A stretch of DNA of 64,000 nt from Bacteroidota bacterium (GTDB lineage Bacteria > Bacteroidota > Bacteroidia > AKYH767-A > OLB10). Positions 53,523-62,319 of this stretch are shown here, piece by piece (the first letter of the stretch is position 1; each line of letters opens with the position of its first letter). Made by a program: the position numbers and the translations under genes. The stretch covers positions 62,001-126,000 of the forward strand of contig JADKFV010000009.1 of NCBI GenBank assembly GCA_016717325.1, in the 5' to 3' direction. The notes under the pieces were generated by a model. It was given only the letters and a program-made list of their open reading frames with translations. It was not told the DNA's origin and did no database searches.

Positions 53523-55031
53523 TTATTTTTTTATAATTTTTGTTGATAGAATATTTGAACCATTTTTTAATCGTATAAAAAGCATACCATTTGGTGCTTG
53601 GCGCAGGTCAATATGTATATCTGTATCTCCAAATGGTAATGCACGTACATTTTTTATTTGTCGACCAATGTCATCAAACACTTCTACTTGCACCGGGCCT
53701 TGATGTGTAAAACGCACAATACAAAAATCGTTTGTTGGGTTTGGAAATACAAAAGGCAAATCTGTTTTATGCAATGTTGTTTCATTTATGCCCAACCAGC
53801 AATTGGCACTTTGGCAACCGAGGCTATCAAATTTTATAACCCAACCATCAGTATTGTTTGCAATTGGGCCATTTCGCATACCTACACATGCAAAGCCGCC
53901 ATCGTGTGTGCGTGCAATGTTGAAAAAATAATCTATGTAACCCAAGGGGCTATCTATCTTTATTATTTGAGTCCATAGGGTATCGAGGGCGGTGTCAAGT
54001 TTTGCTAAATAACCATCTTGTTTGTAATTACCGGGCATTGTATCATAAGTAGTACCCCCAATTATAAATCCGCCACCAGATTCTTCAATGGCATTCCAGT
54101 ATTCTAATCGTTTAATTTTACTTCCTTGTGACTTATATTTTAATATGTTACCTAAGGCATCAAACTTTACCAATAGCCCATATTTTTCATTCGTGCTTTG
54201 TCCCCAACTCTTATTATTTGTACCAACAGATAAAAAATTTCCATTTTTCATTTTCATTAAGTTTTGAATTCCAGTTGCACCAGTCCCATAAATATATTTA
54301 CTCCAGGATATTTGTTTATTATCATTAATTCGTGCTAACCAAATTAATGGAGGCGGCCCTCCTTGACTATTTTGCGCCATGCATCCCAATATATAGCAAC
54401 TATCATCAGTGGAAGCTATTGCATACCCATTTTGCCAATAGGGTTGGGTAAGTGTTGTGTCCCAAAGTTGATTGCCCATTGAGTCAGTACGGAGCACCCA
54501 AATATCGGTGGTGTCGATTCCGTTTGACGAAAATCCTATTCCAATATATCCTTTGTCATAGGTCTCTAAAACGTCAGCAATTGCATAATTGAATGTGCCA
54601 TTTCCAAGGTATTCCCTTTTCCATAAGGTATCTAATTGTGTGTTTAATTTTAATAAAATGGCTTTACCATACGCAAGTGAATTATCATAGTCTACTCCGC
54701 AACTTATCATATTGCCATCTGATATTTTAATCAATTTGAAGCCCAGAAAGTAATGATTAGGATAACCGTAATATTTCGATAAAATAGGAACTCCATCATG
54801 GTTCAGTTTTGTAAATATTGTTACAAGCTCACTATTTGTTACATTTTGTGTATTTAAATTTATGACATAAGTACTATCATTTTCATACTCAACAATTGAA
54901 CGAATAGTTTCGCCACGAAATGCCGAATCAGGCAAACCGCTACTATACGTATTATTAAAATAAACCTGCCCTTTGCACGCGAAAGCAAAAAGTACAAAGG
55001 GCAGGAATAAGTATGGCGTTAGCTTTGCCAT
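53523..55031 (-). CDS. T9SS cargo protein with Kelch-like/propeller repeats, second gene of operon
   Basis: 502 aa from the ATG at 55031, which overlaps the stop of the previous gene as TAATG. Signal peptide KLTPYLFLPFVLFAFAC (possible lipobox AFAC). Residues 60-410 are repeated blades of the type KLNTQLDTLWKREY, LETYDKGYIGIGFS, and TDIWVLRTDSMGNQLWDT, as in T9SS delta-60-repeat-like propellers. Residues 425-502 are the sorting domain (LPFVFPNPTNDFCIVRFTH, APNGMLFIRLKNGSN). A strong hairpin falls in the signal-peptide codons. Confidence 0.85.
   Translation of the reverse strand: MAKLTPYLFLPFVLFAFACKGQVYFNNTYSSGLPDSAFRGETIRSIVEYENDSTYVINLNTQNVTNSELVTIFTKLNHDGVPILSKYYGYPNHYFLGFKLIKISDGNMISCGVDYDNSLAYGKAILLKLNTQLDTLWKREYLGNGTFNYAIADVLETYDKGYIGIGFSSNGIDTTDIWVLRTDSMGNQLWDTTLTQPYWQNGYAIASTDDSCYILGCMAQNSQGGPPPLIWLARINDNKQISWSKYIYGTGATGIQNLMKMKNGNFLSVGTNNKSWGQSTNEKYGLLVKFDALGNILKYKSQGSKIKRLEYWNAIEESGGGFIIGGTTYDTMPGNYKQDGYLAKLDTALDTLWTQIIKIDSPLGYIDYFFNIARTHDGGFACVGMRNGPIANNTDGWVIKFDSLGCQSANCWLGINETTLHKTDLPFVFPNPTNDFCIVRFTHQGPVQVEVFDDIGRQIKNVRALPFGDTDIHIDLRQAPNGMLFIRLKNGSNILSTKIIKK
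54965..55005 (-). promoter_or_regulatory. Hairpin inside signal-peptide codons of second T9SS operon gene
   Basis: CCTGCCCTTTG and CAAAGGGCAGG form a perfect 11-bp stem with a 19-nt loop, followed on the coding strand by TTTATTTTAAT. It starts 26 nt after the ATG at 55031 and encodes part of LPFVLFAFACKGQ. GC-rich stem plus T-rich tail fits an attenuator. Confidence 0.55.
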
Positions 55032-58000
55032 TATTTTAAGCAAATAATTTTTATGGTTTCAATTGGCTTATCATCACATAAGAGTTGGCAAAAATATAGA
55101 CCATTGCCGTTAAGCTCGTTTGCAGATATAGGCAATTCATATTTGCCTGCTACTAATTGCGTTTTTACCATTATGCGGCCTGTAATGTCCATAACCTTCA
55201 TTGTCCATAATTGCGATGGGGGTATGGAGACTTTTATAACAGTAACATCAGAAAAGGGATTTGGCGAAGCTAACATTGTGGCATTAACATAATCAATATT
55301 TTGCAAAATGGTTTGTTTTGCAAAACCCTCAACAGCATTTGTGCGGAATGAAAAAGACTTATTTAAAAATTCTAAGTAGGCCAATGCAACGGGTGCTATT
55401 TTAGTGCCGGAATTGGCAATAGTTGTTATTGTGTTGCGTTGCCAAGTGGTTACTTGGTCCCACCGCTTATTGTTGTTTATCAAGTTGATAAGTATATTAT
55501 AATAACTTGCAAACTTTGCATCTTCATTGTTTGAGGCTGACATGGTATTTAACAGTGCTTGTGCAACCGTGCCATTTCGCTTGCCAATATAATTTGCTAC
55601 CATCAATCGTTTAACTGCCACATTACCACTATCGAGGTATATTGTAGAGTCGAGGCTTTCGTCTTCGTTGGTATATGCATAATAATTTATTATTCTATTA
55701 CACGCCAGCTCTTTGGTATCGGGATTGCTATCGTTTTGATATGCGATTTTTGATGCAATAACGCAACCAAGACCATAACACGGCCCACACGTCACTCCGC
55801 ATACTGAGCTTGGGTCATTAGTACCAGGTATCCCGTTACAAGTATTCACCGTAACCAGCCCTGTAACTCCAGCCGGGTAATCAAAATTTGGGGGATTAGG
55901 AGGATTGTGCCAAGAGTAGTAAGCGAAGTTATTTAACGATGAATTTAAGATGCTCAAGGTATTTGTGTTAAATGTGTTGTTGGGCCTGTCATCTGCAGTT
56001 GCACAGCCTTCCCCTTGGTCACCTAACAAACCCGATGCCGATAGATGTAATGCACGATAGTTAGCCGTATAGGTATTGCAAGAAGTTTTTAATTTTTCAT
56101 TGCTTTGCTCAAATTGATTTGCCCAATTGATACCGGTAAAGCTATTCCTACAAATAGTGCCTCCATACATACCAGAACCTTTTACATCTACACCCCATAC
56201 ATTACCGGGTGTTGCAAACATTTGGTTATTATCAGCAATAATAAATCCTTTGGCATTATCCATCAATATTCCAGTTGCATCTAAACCATTTGTAGTAGAA
56301 GGAACCATGTTGGTAAATACATTGCCTGTCATATCACAAAAGCCAACATTTTGTACTATGCCTTGTCGCACATTATCGAAGTCGTTATCTTTTATTCTTG
56401 TATTAATGTAGGTAGCTCCAGTTAGTGTTTTAGCCCAAATGCCAACAGTAAGGTTTTGAAATTGCCCCCTATCATTTGCCAAATTACCAACATAGAAGCC
56501 TGCCTCTTCTGCATAAATGCCAATGCCTCTGACATCTTCATTAAAATTGAAATTGGTTAAATCTGTTTTAAACGTACAGCCATTAAAATCAATGCCATCA
56601 ACATCAAACATTGTAACGTGATAAGGCGTAGCAACTGGATTATTATATTGGTCAACATAATTTGGGTCTTGTAATTTATTATCGCAAATAAAAGTACAAT
56701 TATTGAAATAGCTTTTGTTAGGGTCATAGGGAATTTGTATTGTGGGTGCCTTGTAGCTTAAAAACTGCACATCGCGAGCATTGTTTTTAAATGTAGAATT
56801 TGAGCATTGTAAAACACCGCCTGTATAATTCCAATCCCATACACCATTGGTATTTTTTATGGTACTAATGGCATTACGTGCATTGGTAATGGTGCCACCA
56901 TTTTGCATTACAACATAGCCTTGCCAAGTATTATTTTGAATTTTATTTTTGTTACCCCATACTTCTACACCAAGCCACATATAACCACAATCGTTTGTGA
57001 TGGTACCTCCATTTACAAGCAGTTTTGCACCTCTATCAACAATTATTTTCCCATTAAAGGGCATATTCAATTGGCCTGTAATAGTAAGTGTAGCACCATT
57101 GGTAATAAAAATATGACCACGTGCATTGTCAGTTGTACTGATGGTGGTATTGATGCTTATGGTTCTGGTAAGGCCAGATTCACCTAACTCGCCCAAAAGA
57201 TTACCTTCCCACAAACCACGCCCATAAGTTGCAGCGCGTAACTTGCCCGAGCAATTATTTATTTTTAATTCTGTTACTCTTACACGTGGAAATTCATCGC
57301 CATACCTCAGCCAGCTTGCCATTGTTGCATCTTTATAAAATATGCCGGCATCGGTGCCAATATATACACGGTCGTTGGTGCCGGGTTGGTATACAATGGC
57401 ATTTACAGGTAGGTTGTTCAAAGAATTGTTTGGGTCTTGATTTGTCCACGTAAGCCCACCATCCAATGAGCGCCATACTTTTATTGTGGCATCGTAACCT
57501 GTAAAAGAAAGCCAAACATCTAAATGGTTTGACGGGTTAATTGCTATCCCTGTAATGGGGGGCGTATATAGACCTGTACCAGGATTTGTCAATTTTGGTA
57601 AATTTGCCGATAAGTCATCAAATACTTTTGGACCCAGTGGAAAACCATTCGAAAAACCCGTTGTGCTTCGAAAAAGTTTTGGTTCTAAATCACCCCATTG
57701 GCTACCTACTGGTTCATCGGATCCAGCTGTTACGACATAGACATAATTTGGATTACTTGGTGCAATAGCAATTTCGGTTGCTCTTCTAAGATCTTGATTA
57801 GGTTCAGATTTTCCCAAATCAGATTGAATAATAAAATTATTTGAATTGCCGGGATTAGAAGGCCAATTTAAAATCTCCGCTGCACCAATATGTGGTAACC
57901 CAATGTCATTAACATCATTAACCATAGGCATCGTTTTTGGGAGTATTACGGTAGATCCACTGGTGGGGTCTATAGGCAAACTAACACCGGTGCTATTCAT

Positions 58001-59722
58001 CAATGCACCATTAAACTTTTTTGCAGTTTCATAATTCATGTACAGCATATCATCTTTATTGACATCATTTATTCTGGCATTATGTCCATCACTACCACTC
58101 ACCCTATACCAATCATAGACCCCAGGGTTATCAAAATAAACATTGGCTCCGTTATCTTGCAACCCAATAATTATAGTGTTTTTATCGTAATCGGCATCAT
58201 CAAATGCCCAAATTAATGTGGCATCTATACCGTTGTTTTTAAAAACCCATCCATTAGTATTGTTGTATGTTGGTAAAGTTGTTTTAAATGAAACACCACC
58301 ATCGTGAGCGAAAAATAATTTTGGTGAAGAAATATTAGGTTGAAATTCAAAATCATGGATATCTGCATGTACTCCAATACCACCATATCCTGCAGTTATA
58401 CTTATAGGATGCGTAACTAAATTATACACATCATCCGTCCCTTTAATATTATCGTTGGCTACAAAATAAACTTCGCTCGCAATTGTAGGAGATGCCGCTA
58501 TTGCCAGCCAGCCAGGACTGTCATATCCATCTTCTTGATATAATTTTGACCATGTGCCATTATCAAACATATAAGCATAATTGCGTGTTGAGTTAGTATT
58601 ATTTATGTTGCCTATTATTAATGCATATAACCGGTCAGGATCTGCCAGTGTAACTGCAATATTAATTTTTAATACTTTAAAAGAATTGGGAAGGGCATTT
58701 AAATTTAATCCTGTACCAGGTCCAGTCATGCTTGTCCATGTACCTGCATCCCCGTTTTGCGTAGACCTATAAATATCTGTACCACTCACATAAACTGTGG
58801 AAGAGTTAGCAGGCATAAATTCCAAGCCGCGTAATTCCATGTCATTTCCGTTTAGCCCTAAAAATACTTGTGCCCATGTTGGGCTGTTGCTTTTTGCATT
58901 TATAGTCCTAAATACGCCTTTTGAAGAAACAAAAAAAAGCTTTTGTCCATCTGTAGGATTGATAGCCATTTTAGCAATAATGCCGCCATCAGGCGCAAAA
59001 TAACTTAACAGATTGCCACCATTCATTGGTGCCCAGGTTGCTCCACCATTTATGCTTTTATATACTCCAGCTGTGTAGAGTGGATTTGTTGTTCCCCAGT
59101 TTGGGCTCCACTTTTGTACAAACCCATTATCAGGATTGCCAGTAGCAATGTACATATTGGCTGGATTTTGGAAATCAATAGCAACATCCGACACACCACA
59201 ATATGGCAATTTATCAGTGTTTAGTAATGTCCAAGTTGTACCATTGTTAGCCGTTTTCCATAATCCTCCGTAGCCGGAACAAGCAAATATTTGTTTGTTT
59301 GTTGTATTGTTATAATTAGGGTGAAATGTCAATCTATGTATTTGCCCATTACCATTGAACCCTGTATATAATTGTTCATTCACATTTCCAATTGGTCCTA
59401 ATGGAGTCCAAAACGGGTCAGTTGTATTTAAGCTTAATTGCGTGCCGCCTCCGTTATTATAATTTGCAACATAATTATTGAATGCTGTTGCACCTTTTTT
59501 AGCATCACCGTGCGGCCAAAGGCGTGGCGCCCATATCATTGCCGCTCTTCTAAAATCTTCTTTAATGCCACCCTCGGCAGTGTCAGCAGGCGTAATTGGA
59601 TATTGCAAAAAGTAGCTTTTTAACCGGTCATAGTAAGTACCACTATCATTTAAGTTGGGTACCTGTGCACTTAAATTCATGCTAAATAGCGTGAGTAAAA
59701 CAAGTGCTACCCCCCCCCCCAT
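55031..59722 (-). CDS. Giant T9SS cargo: propeller, beta-helix and sorting domain; starts on G11 tract
   Basis: 1563 aa. Start ATG at 59722 leads straight into GGG codons (MGGGVALVLLTLFSMNLSA), a signal peptide without basic residues. Residues 60-830 are two BNR/sortilin-type propellers (NNGTTWTLLNTDKLPYCGVS, SINGGATWAPMNGG, SLDGGLTWTNQDPN). Residues 860-1250 are a right-handed beta-helix (GATLTITGQLNMPFNGK, IVDRGAKLLVNGG). Residues 1485-1563 are a type A sorting domain (MLASPNPFSDVTVIKVS). Predicted to be a long surface-exposed, possibly adhesive protein. First gene of a three-gene operon; its start may be phase variable. Confidence 0.88.
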   Translation of the reverse strand: MGGGVALVLLTLFSMNLSAQVPNLNDSGTYYDRLKSYFLQYPITPADTAEGGIKEDFRRAAMIWAPRLWPHGDAKKGATAFNNYVANYNNGGGTQLSLNTTDPFWTPLGPIGNVNEQLYTGFNGNGQIHRLTFHPNYNNTTNKQIFACSGYGGLWKTANNGTTWTLLNTDKLPYCGVSDVAIDFQNPANMYIATGNPDNGFVQKWSPNWGTTNPLYTAGVYKSINGGATWAPMNGGNLLSYFAPDGGIIAKMAINPTDGQKLFFVSSKGVFRTINAKSNSPTWAQVFLGLNGNDMELRGLEFMPANSSTVYVSGTDIYRSTQNGDAGTWTSMTGPGTGLNLNALPNSFKVLKINIAVTLADPDRLYALIIGNINNTNSTRNYAYMFDNGTWSKLYQEDGYDSPGWLAIAASPTIASEVYFVANDNIKGTDDVYNLVTHPISITAGYGGIGVHADIHDFEFQPNISSPKLFFAHDGGVSFKTTLPTYNNTNGWVFKNNGIDATLIWAFDDADYDKNTIIIGLQDNGANVYFDNPGVYDWYRVSGSDGHNARINDVNKDDMLYMNYETAKKFNGALMNSTGVSLPIDPTSGSTVILPKTMPMVNDVNDIGLPHIGAAEILNWPSNPGNSNNFIIQSDLGKSEPNQDLRRATEIAIAPSNPNYVYVVTAGSDEPVGSQWGDLEPKLFRSTTGFSNGFPLGPKVFDDLSANLPKLTNPGTGLYTPPITGIAINPSNHLDVWLSFTGYDATIKVWRSLDGGLTWTNQDPNNSLNNLPVNAIVYQPGTNDRVYIGTDAGIFYKDATMASWLRYGDEFPRVRVTELKINNCSGKLRAATYGRGLWEGNLLGELGESGLTRTISINTTISTTDNARGHIFITNGATLTITGQLNMPFNGKIIVDRGAKLLVNGGTITNDCGYMWLGVEVWGNKNKIQNNTWQGYVVMQNGGTITNARNAISTIKNTNGVWDWNYTGGVLQCSNSTFKNNARDVQFLSYKAPTIQIPYDPNKSYFNNCTFICDNKLQDPNYVDQYNNPVATPYHVTMFDVDGIDFNGCTFKTDLTNFNFNEDVRGIGIYAEEAGFYVGNLANDRGQFQNLTVGIWAKTLTGATYINTRIKDNDFDNVRQGIVQNVGFCDMTGNVFTNMVPSTTNGLDATGILMDNAKGFIIADNNQMFATPGNVWGVDVKGSGMYGGTICRNSFTGINWANQFEQSNEKLKTSCNTYTANYRALHLSASGLLGDQGEGCATADDRPNNTFNTNTLSILNSSLNNFAYYSWHNPPNPPNFDYPAGVTGLVTVNTCNGIPGTNDPSSVCGVTCGPCYGLGCVIASKIAYQNDSNPDTKELACNRIINYYAYTNEDESLDSTIYLDSGNVAVKRLMVANYIGKRNGTVAQALLNTMSASNNEDAKFASYYNILINLINNNKRWDQVTTWQRNTITTIANSGTKIAPVALAYLEFLNKSFSFRTNAVEGFAKQTILQNIDYVNATMLASPNPFSDVTVIKVSIPPSQLWTMKVMDITGRIMVKTQLVAGKYELPISANELNGNGLYFCQLLCDDKPIETIKIICLK
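59710..59720 (-). repeat. Poly-G tract of 11 at the start codon of the giant T9SS gene
   Basis: Eleven C on the plus strand; on the coding strand the first G completes the ATG. With 11 G the main frame is in phase with this ATG. With 10 or 13 G the upstream ATG at 59795 is in phase and adds about 25 residues with two lysines before the hydrophobic core. With 12 G neither start is in phase. Confidence 0.85.
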
Positions 59723-59864
59723 TTAGGTTGGCAAATGCTTTAAAACTTGCAGTTGTGCTTTTTACAAAAGCATAAAAAATTGAATATGTATTCATAATAG
59801 ATAAAGAATTAAAATATTGATAAAGAAGGAATTGTAGATAAGTAATGTTGCTATAGCTGGCCAC

Positions 59865-60333
59865 AAGCCAGCATGGTCGCGCTTGCCGGCAGCAATATGG
59901 TTTTGTATGTGAGTGCTTTGTACATGTAAAGTACTTTTTTTGATAGCGTAAATGTTATAATTAAAAATGTAGAATGCAAATCAATACTTATAAAACTATT
60001 CGAAATAAAAAGAAAGGCTGCGCCTCACAAATTTAAAATATAGTATAAACCCAAATTATGCAGTACAAGGTGAGGAGCGAGCCGAACTAACTGCATTAGT
60101 TTGGTTAAGAAGTGTAACTATATAATTATTTTTCGGAAAAAATCGCAGTATGGAAGTTGTACGCAAACGGCTATTATAACATGATGCGAGGTTTCATAAA
60201 AAACAATACCGCTAAACATTTTTACTCGTATCGTAAAGTTCTTTGTGAAAAACTAAACTTATCGCATGTAAAAATATTTAGCGGTATCGCGAAACTAATT
60301 CTTATGAATCAGTAAGAAATTATTTTACAAATT
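59865..60333. other. Gene-free region with large inverted repeat
   Basis: Holds the 5' region of the T9SS operon. A perfect-but-one 20-bp inverted repeat (arms 60206-60225 and 60268-60287, seen as ATACCGCTAAACATTTTTAC) encloses 42 nt. A smaller stem GCTGG/CCAGC is at 59856-59872. No gene is supported; the other part is AT-rich. No clear TAnnTTTG box was found for the operon. Confidence 0.6.
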
Positions 60334-62115
60334 TTAATGGGCAACGGTAAACGATTTTTTCTCTACAGCTTTGCCATCTACCATCAAGGTATAAAAATAT
60401 TGTCCGGCAGCAAATTCACTTGCATTCAATTGCAGGCTTCCGGTGGTGTTCACGTTTACGGTTTTTATTACATCGCCATTGGCTGCACTAATTACAATTG
60501 TAGCTGAAGATACTTTTGCATCAATATTAAAATTGATTGTTGATGTTTGGTTGAAAGGATTGGGTTCGTTTTGTTTCATCCACTGTCCCTGTGTATTATT
60601 CAACAAGTTGTTATCGCCTTTCATTGCTGCTATCATGTTGCGCATTTCGTCTATTTGTATTTGTTGCTTGTTTATTTGTGCCTGCAACATTTCGTTTTGT
60701 GTGCTGAGCTCTTGTACCGATTTTACTATTGGCACCACAAACTCAGAGTAACGCAAGCCTAAAAGTTTTCCGCTTTTATCTACGCCACTGAAATCGTAAT
60801 TTATTTTTGCCGCTGCAGCATCCACATCTTGTGCAAGGAATCCTGTGAATTGTATTTTCTCAATATCGTATTTGCCTTCCCAATCATCTTTTTCGGTAAC
60901 GCCCATCAGTTCATTTTCTTTGCGTATATCAAAATGATAAGTAACAGGATTTAATAATTTAATAAATGCCAAACCGGGAACATTGCTTTGAATATTGTTT
61001 TTCACACGCGCATCGCTAAAGTTGGTAAAGCCTACTTGTCCACCAATAGACGATACCGAAGTGTTACCAACACGAACTTTATTACTTGCATCTACACTTG
61101 CATCGTAGCCAAATGCCGAACTGTTTGTAATGGTGCTAAAACTGCCTGTTGCATAAGTACCTACATAACTATTATTTGTGCCAGTTGTAATTGATATGCC
61201 GGTAAAGTAACCTAACGATACATTGCGACTGCCGGTTGTGAGCGATTGAAAAGCAGAGTATCCCGACACTGTATTATAAAAGCCCGTATTGCATCCGGCC
61301 ATAGCATAAACACCTACCGCAGTATTCGAGAAGCCACTGGTGTTATTTCTCAACGCATTCGAACCAATAGCAGTATTTAAGAAGCCGCTGTTGTTTGAAA
61401 ACAGCGCCTTTTGGCCTACCGCAGTATTATCGGAACTAAGGTAGGCCTGTGCACCTCCTCCAATGCTATTATTGAACAATGCCGAATCGCCAATAGCAAC
61501 CAATCCCGATTTGCCCGAATTGAAATATAACGTGTATGCACCCATAGCAACGTTTGCAGATCCGGTATTTGCGTTATAGCCGGAGTTCATTCCAAAGTAA
61601 CAATTGTTTACTCCGGTTGATAAAGTATAGGCTGCACTGCGGCCCATTACTGTATTGTTGTTCGATGTGCAAATGCCACCTACGCTGCGGCCAACAAATG
61701 TGTTGTTGCTTTGTGTAGTAATACTTGTGCCTGCTCCTTCACCCACAAGTGTGTTGCCCGATCCGCTGATGCCAAGTGTGCCGGCATTTCCTACCATAAG
61801 GTTCGTGTTCAAAGTGGAATACAATGCACGATTACCTCCTATGCGGTAAAGCGAGTCCGTATTGATACTTCCAACTTTTACATCGAACGGATAACGTGGT
61901 GCCGAGTTGCCTATGGCCACTGTACCGGATGCATTTACAAACACTCGTGTAATGTTGTTTGTTCGTATTTTGAAAGTGACGGCATCCTTGGTCCCAATAA
62001 AATTGGTAGAAGCACTTGTGCCGGTGTTTCCGGTTAGCGACCAGCTTTGGGCGCTACCGTCATTGTGTAAGCAACCTATTGCGATTGCTAAAACGAGTAA
62101 GGTTTTTTTTGTCAT
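60334..62115 (-). CDS. T9SS protein with YadA-like head repeats and peptidase S74 (tail-fibre chaperone) domain
   Basis: 593 aa. Signal peptide KTLLVLAIAIGCLHN. Residues 110-345 are short repeats (NTLVGEGAG, NTAVGQKALF, NTAIGSNALRNNTSGFSNTA) like trimeric adhesin heads. Residues 362-455 are a peptidase S74/endosialidase chaperone domain with the motif FSDARVKNNI (residues 366-375) and GFLAQDVDAA. A coiled coil follows (residues 460-500), then a sorting domain (residues 515-593, NEPNPFNQTSTINFNI, GQYFYTLMVDGK). Probably a trimeric surface fibre; S74 domains usually fold trimers and self-cleave. Confidence 0.87.
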   Translation of the reverse strand: MTKKTLLVLAIAIGCLHNDGSAQSWSLTGNTGTSASTNFIGTKDAVTFKIRTNNITRVFVNASGTVAIGNSAPRYPFDVKVGSINTDSLYRIGGNRALYSTLNTNLMVGNAGTLGISGSGNTLVGEGAGTSITTQSNNTFVGRSVGGICTSNNNTVMGRSAAYTLSTGVNNCYFGMNSGYNANTGSANVAMGAYTLYFNSGKSGLVAIGDSALFNNSIGGGAQAYLSSDNTAVGQKALFSNNSGFLNTAIGSNALRNNTSGFSNTAVGVYAMAGCNTGFYNTVSGYSAFQSLTTGSRNVSLGYFTGISITTGTNNSYVGTYATGSFSTITNSSAFGYDASVDASNKVRVGNTSVSSIGGQVGFTNFSDARVKNNIQSNVPGLAFIKLLNPVTYHFDIRKENELMGVTEKDDWEGKYDIEKIQFTGFLAQDVDAAAAKINYDFSGVDKSGKLLGLRYSEFVVPIVKSVQELSTQNEMLQAQINKQQIQIDEMRNMIAAMKGDNNLLNNTQGQWMKQNEPNPFNQTSTINFNIDAKVSSATIVISAANGDVIKTVNVNTTGSLQLNASEFAAGQYFYTLMVDGKAVEKKSFTVAH

Positions 62116-62155
62116 TTTTTTGAAATTTATTTATTGAGGAAATTAATAATTGTGT

Positions 62156-62186
62156 CAAATATACAATACCAAAACCACCATGTCAA
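62156..62186 (-). promoter_or_regulatory. Promoter of the S74/T9SS gene
   Basis: TTG at 62186-62184, spacer of 20 nt, TATATTTG at 62163-62156 (minus strand). Perfect fit to TTG-N17-23-TAnnTTTG; ATG 41 nt downstream at 62115. Confidence 0.65.
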
Positions 62187-62319
62187 GTGTTAATCGAAAT
62201 AAATATTTTTACATTTTACCCCAAATGTGGTATTGATTATTGCAAAAAAATTATAACGGCAATTATCTAACGGCAAATAAAATAAAGTTGGTGTTACGTA
62301 TACAGTTATAGTTGTGTGC

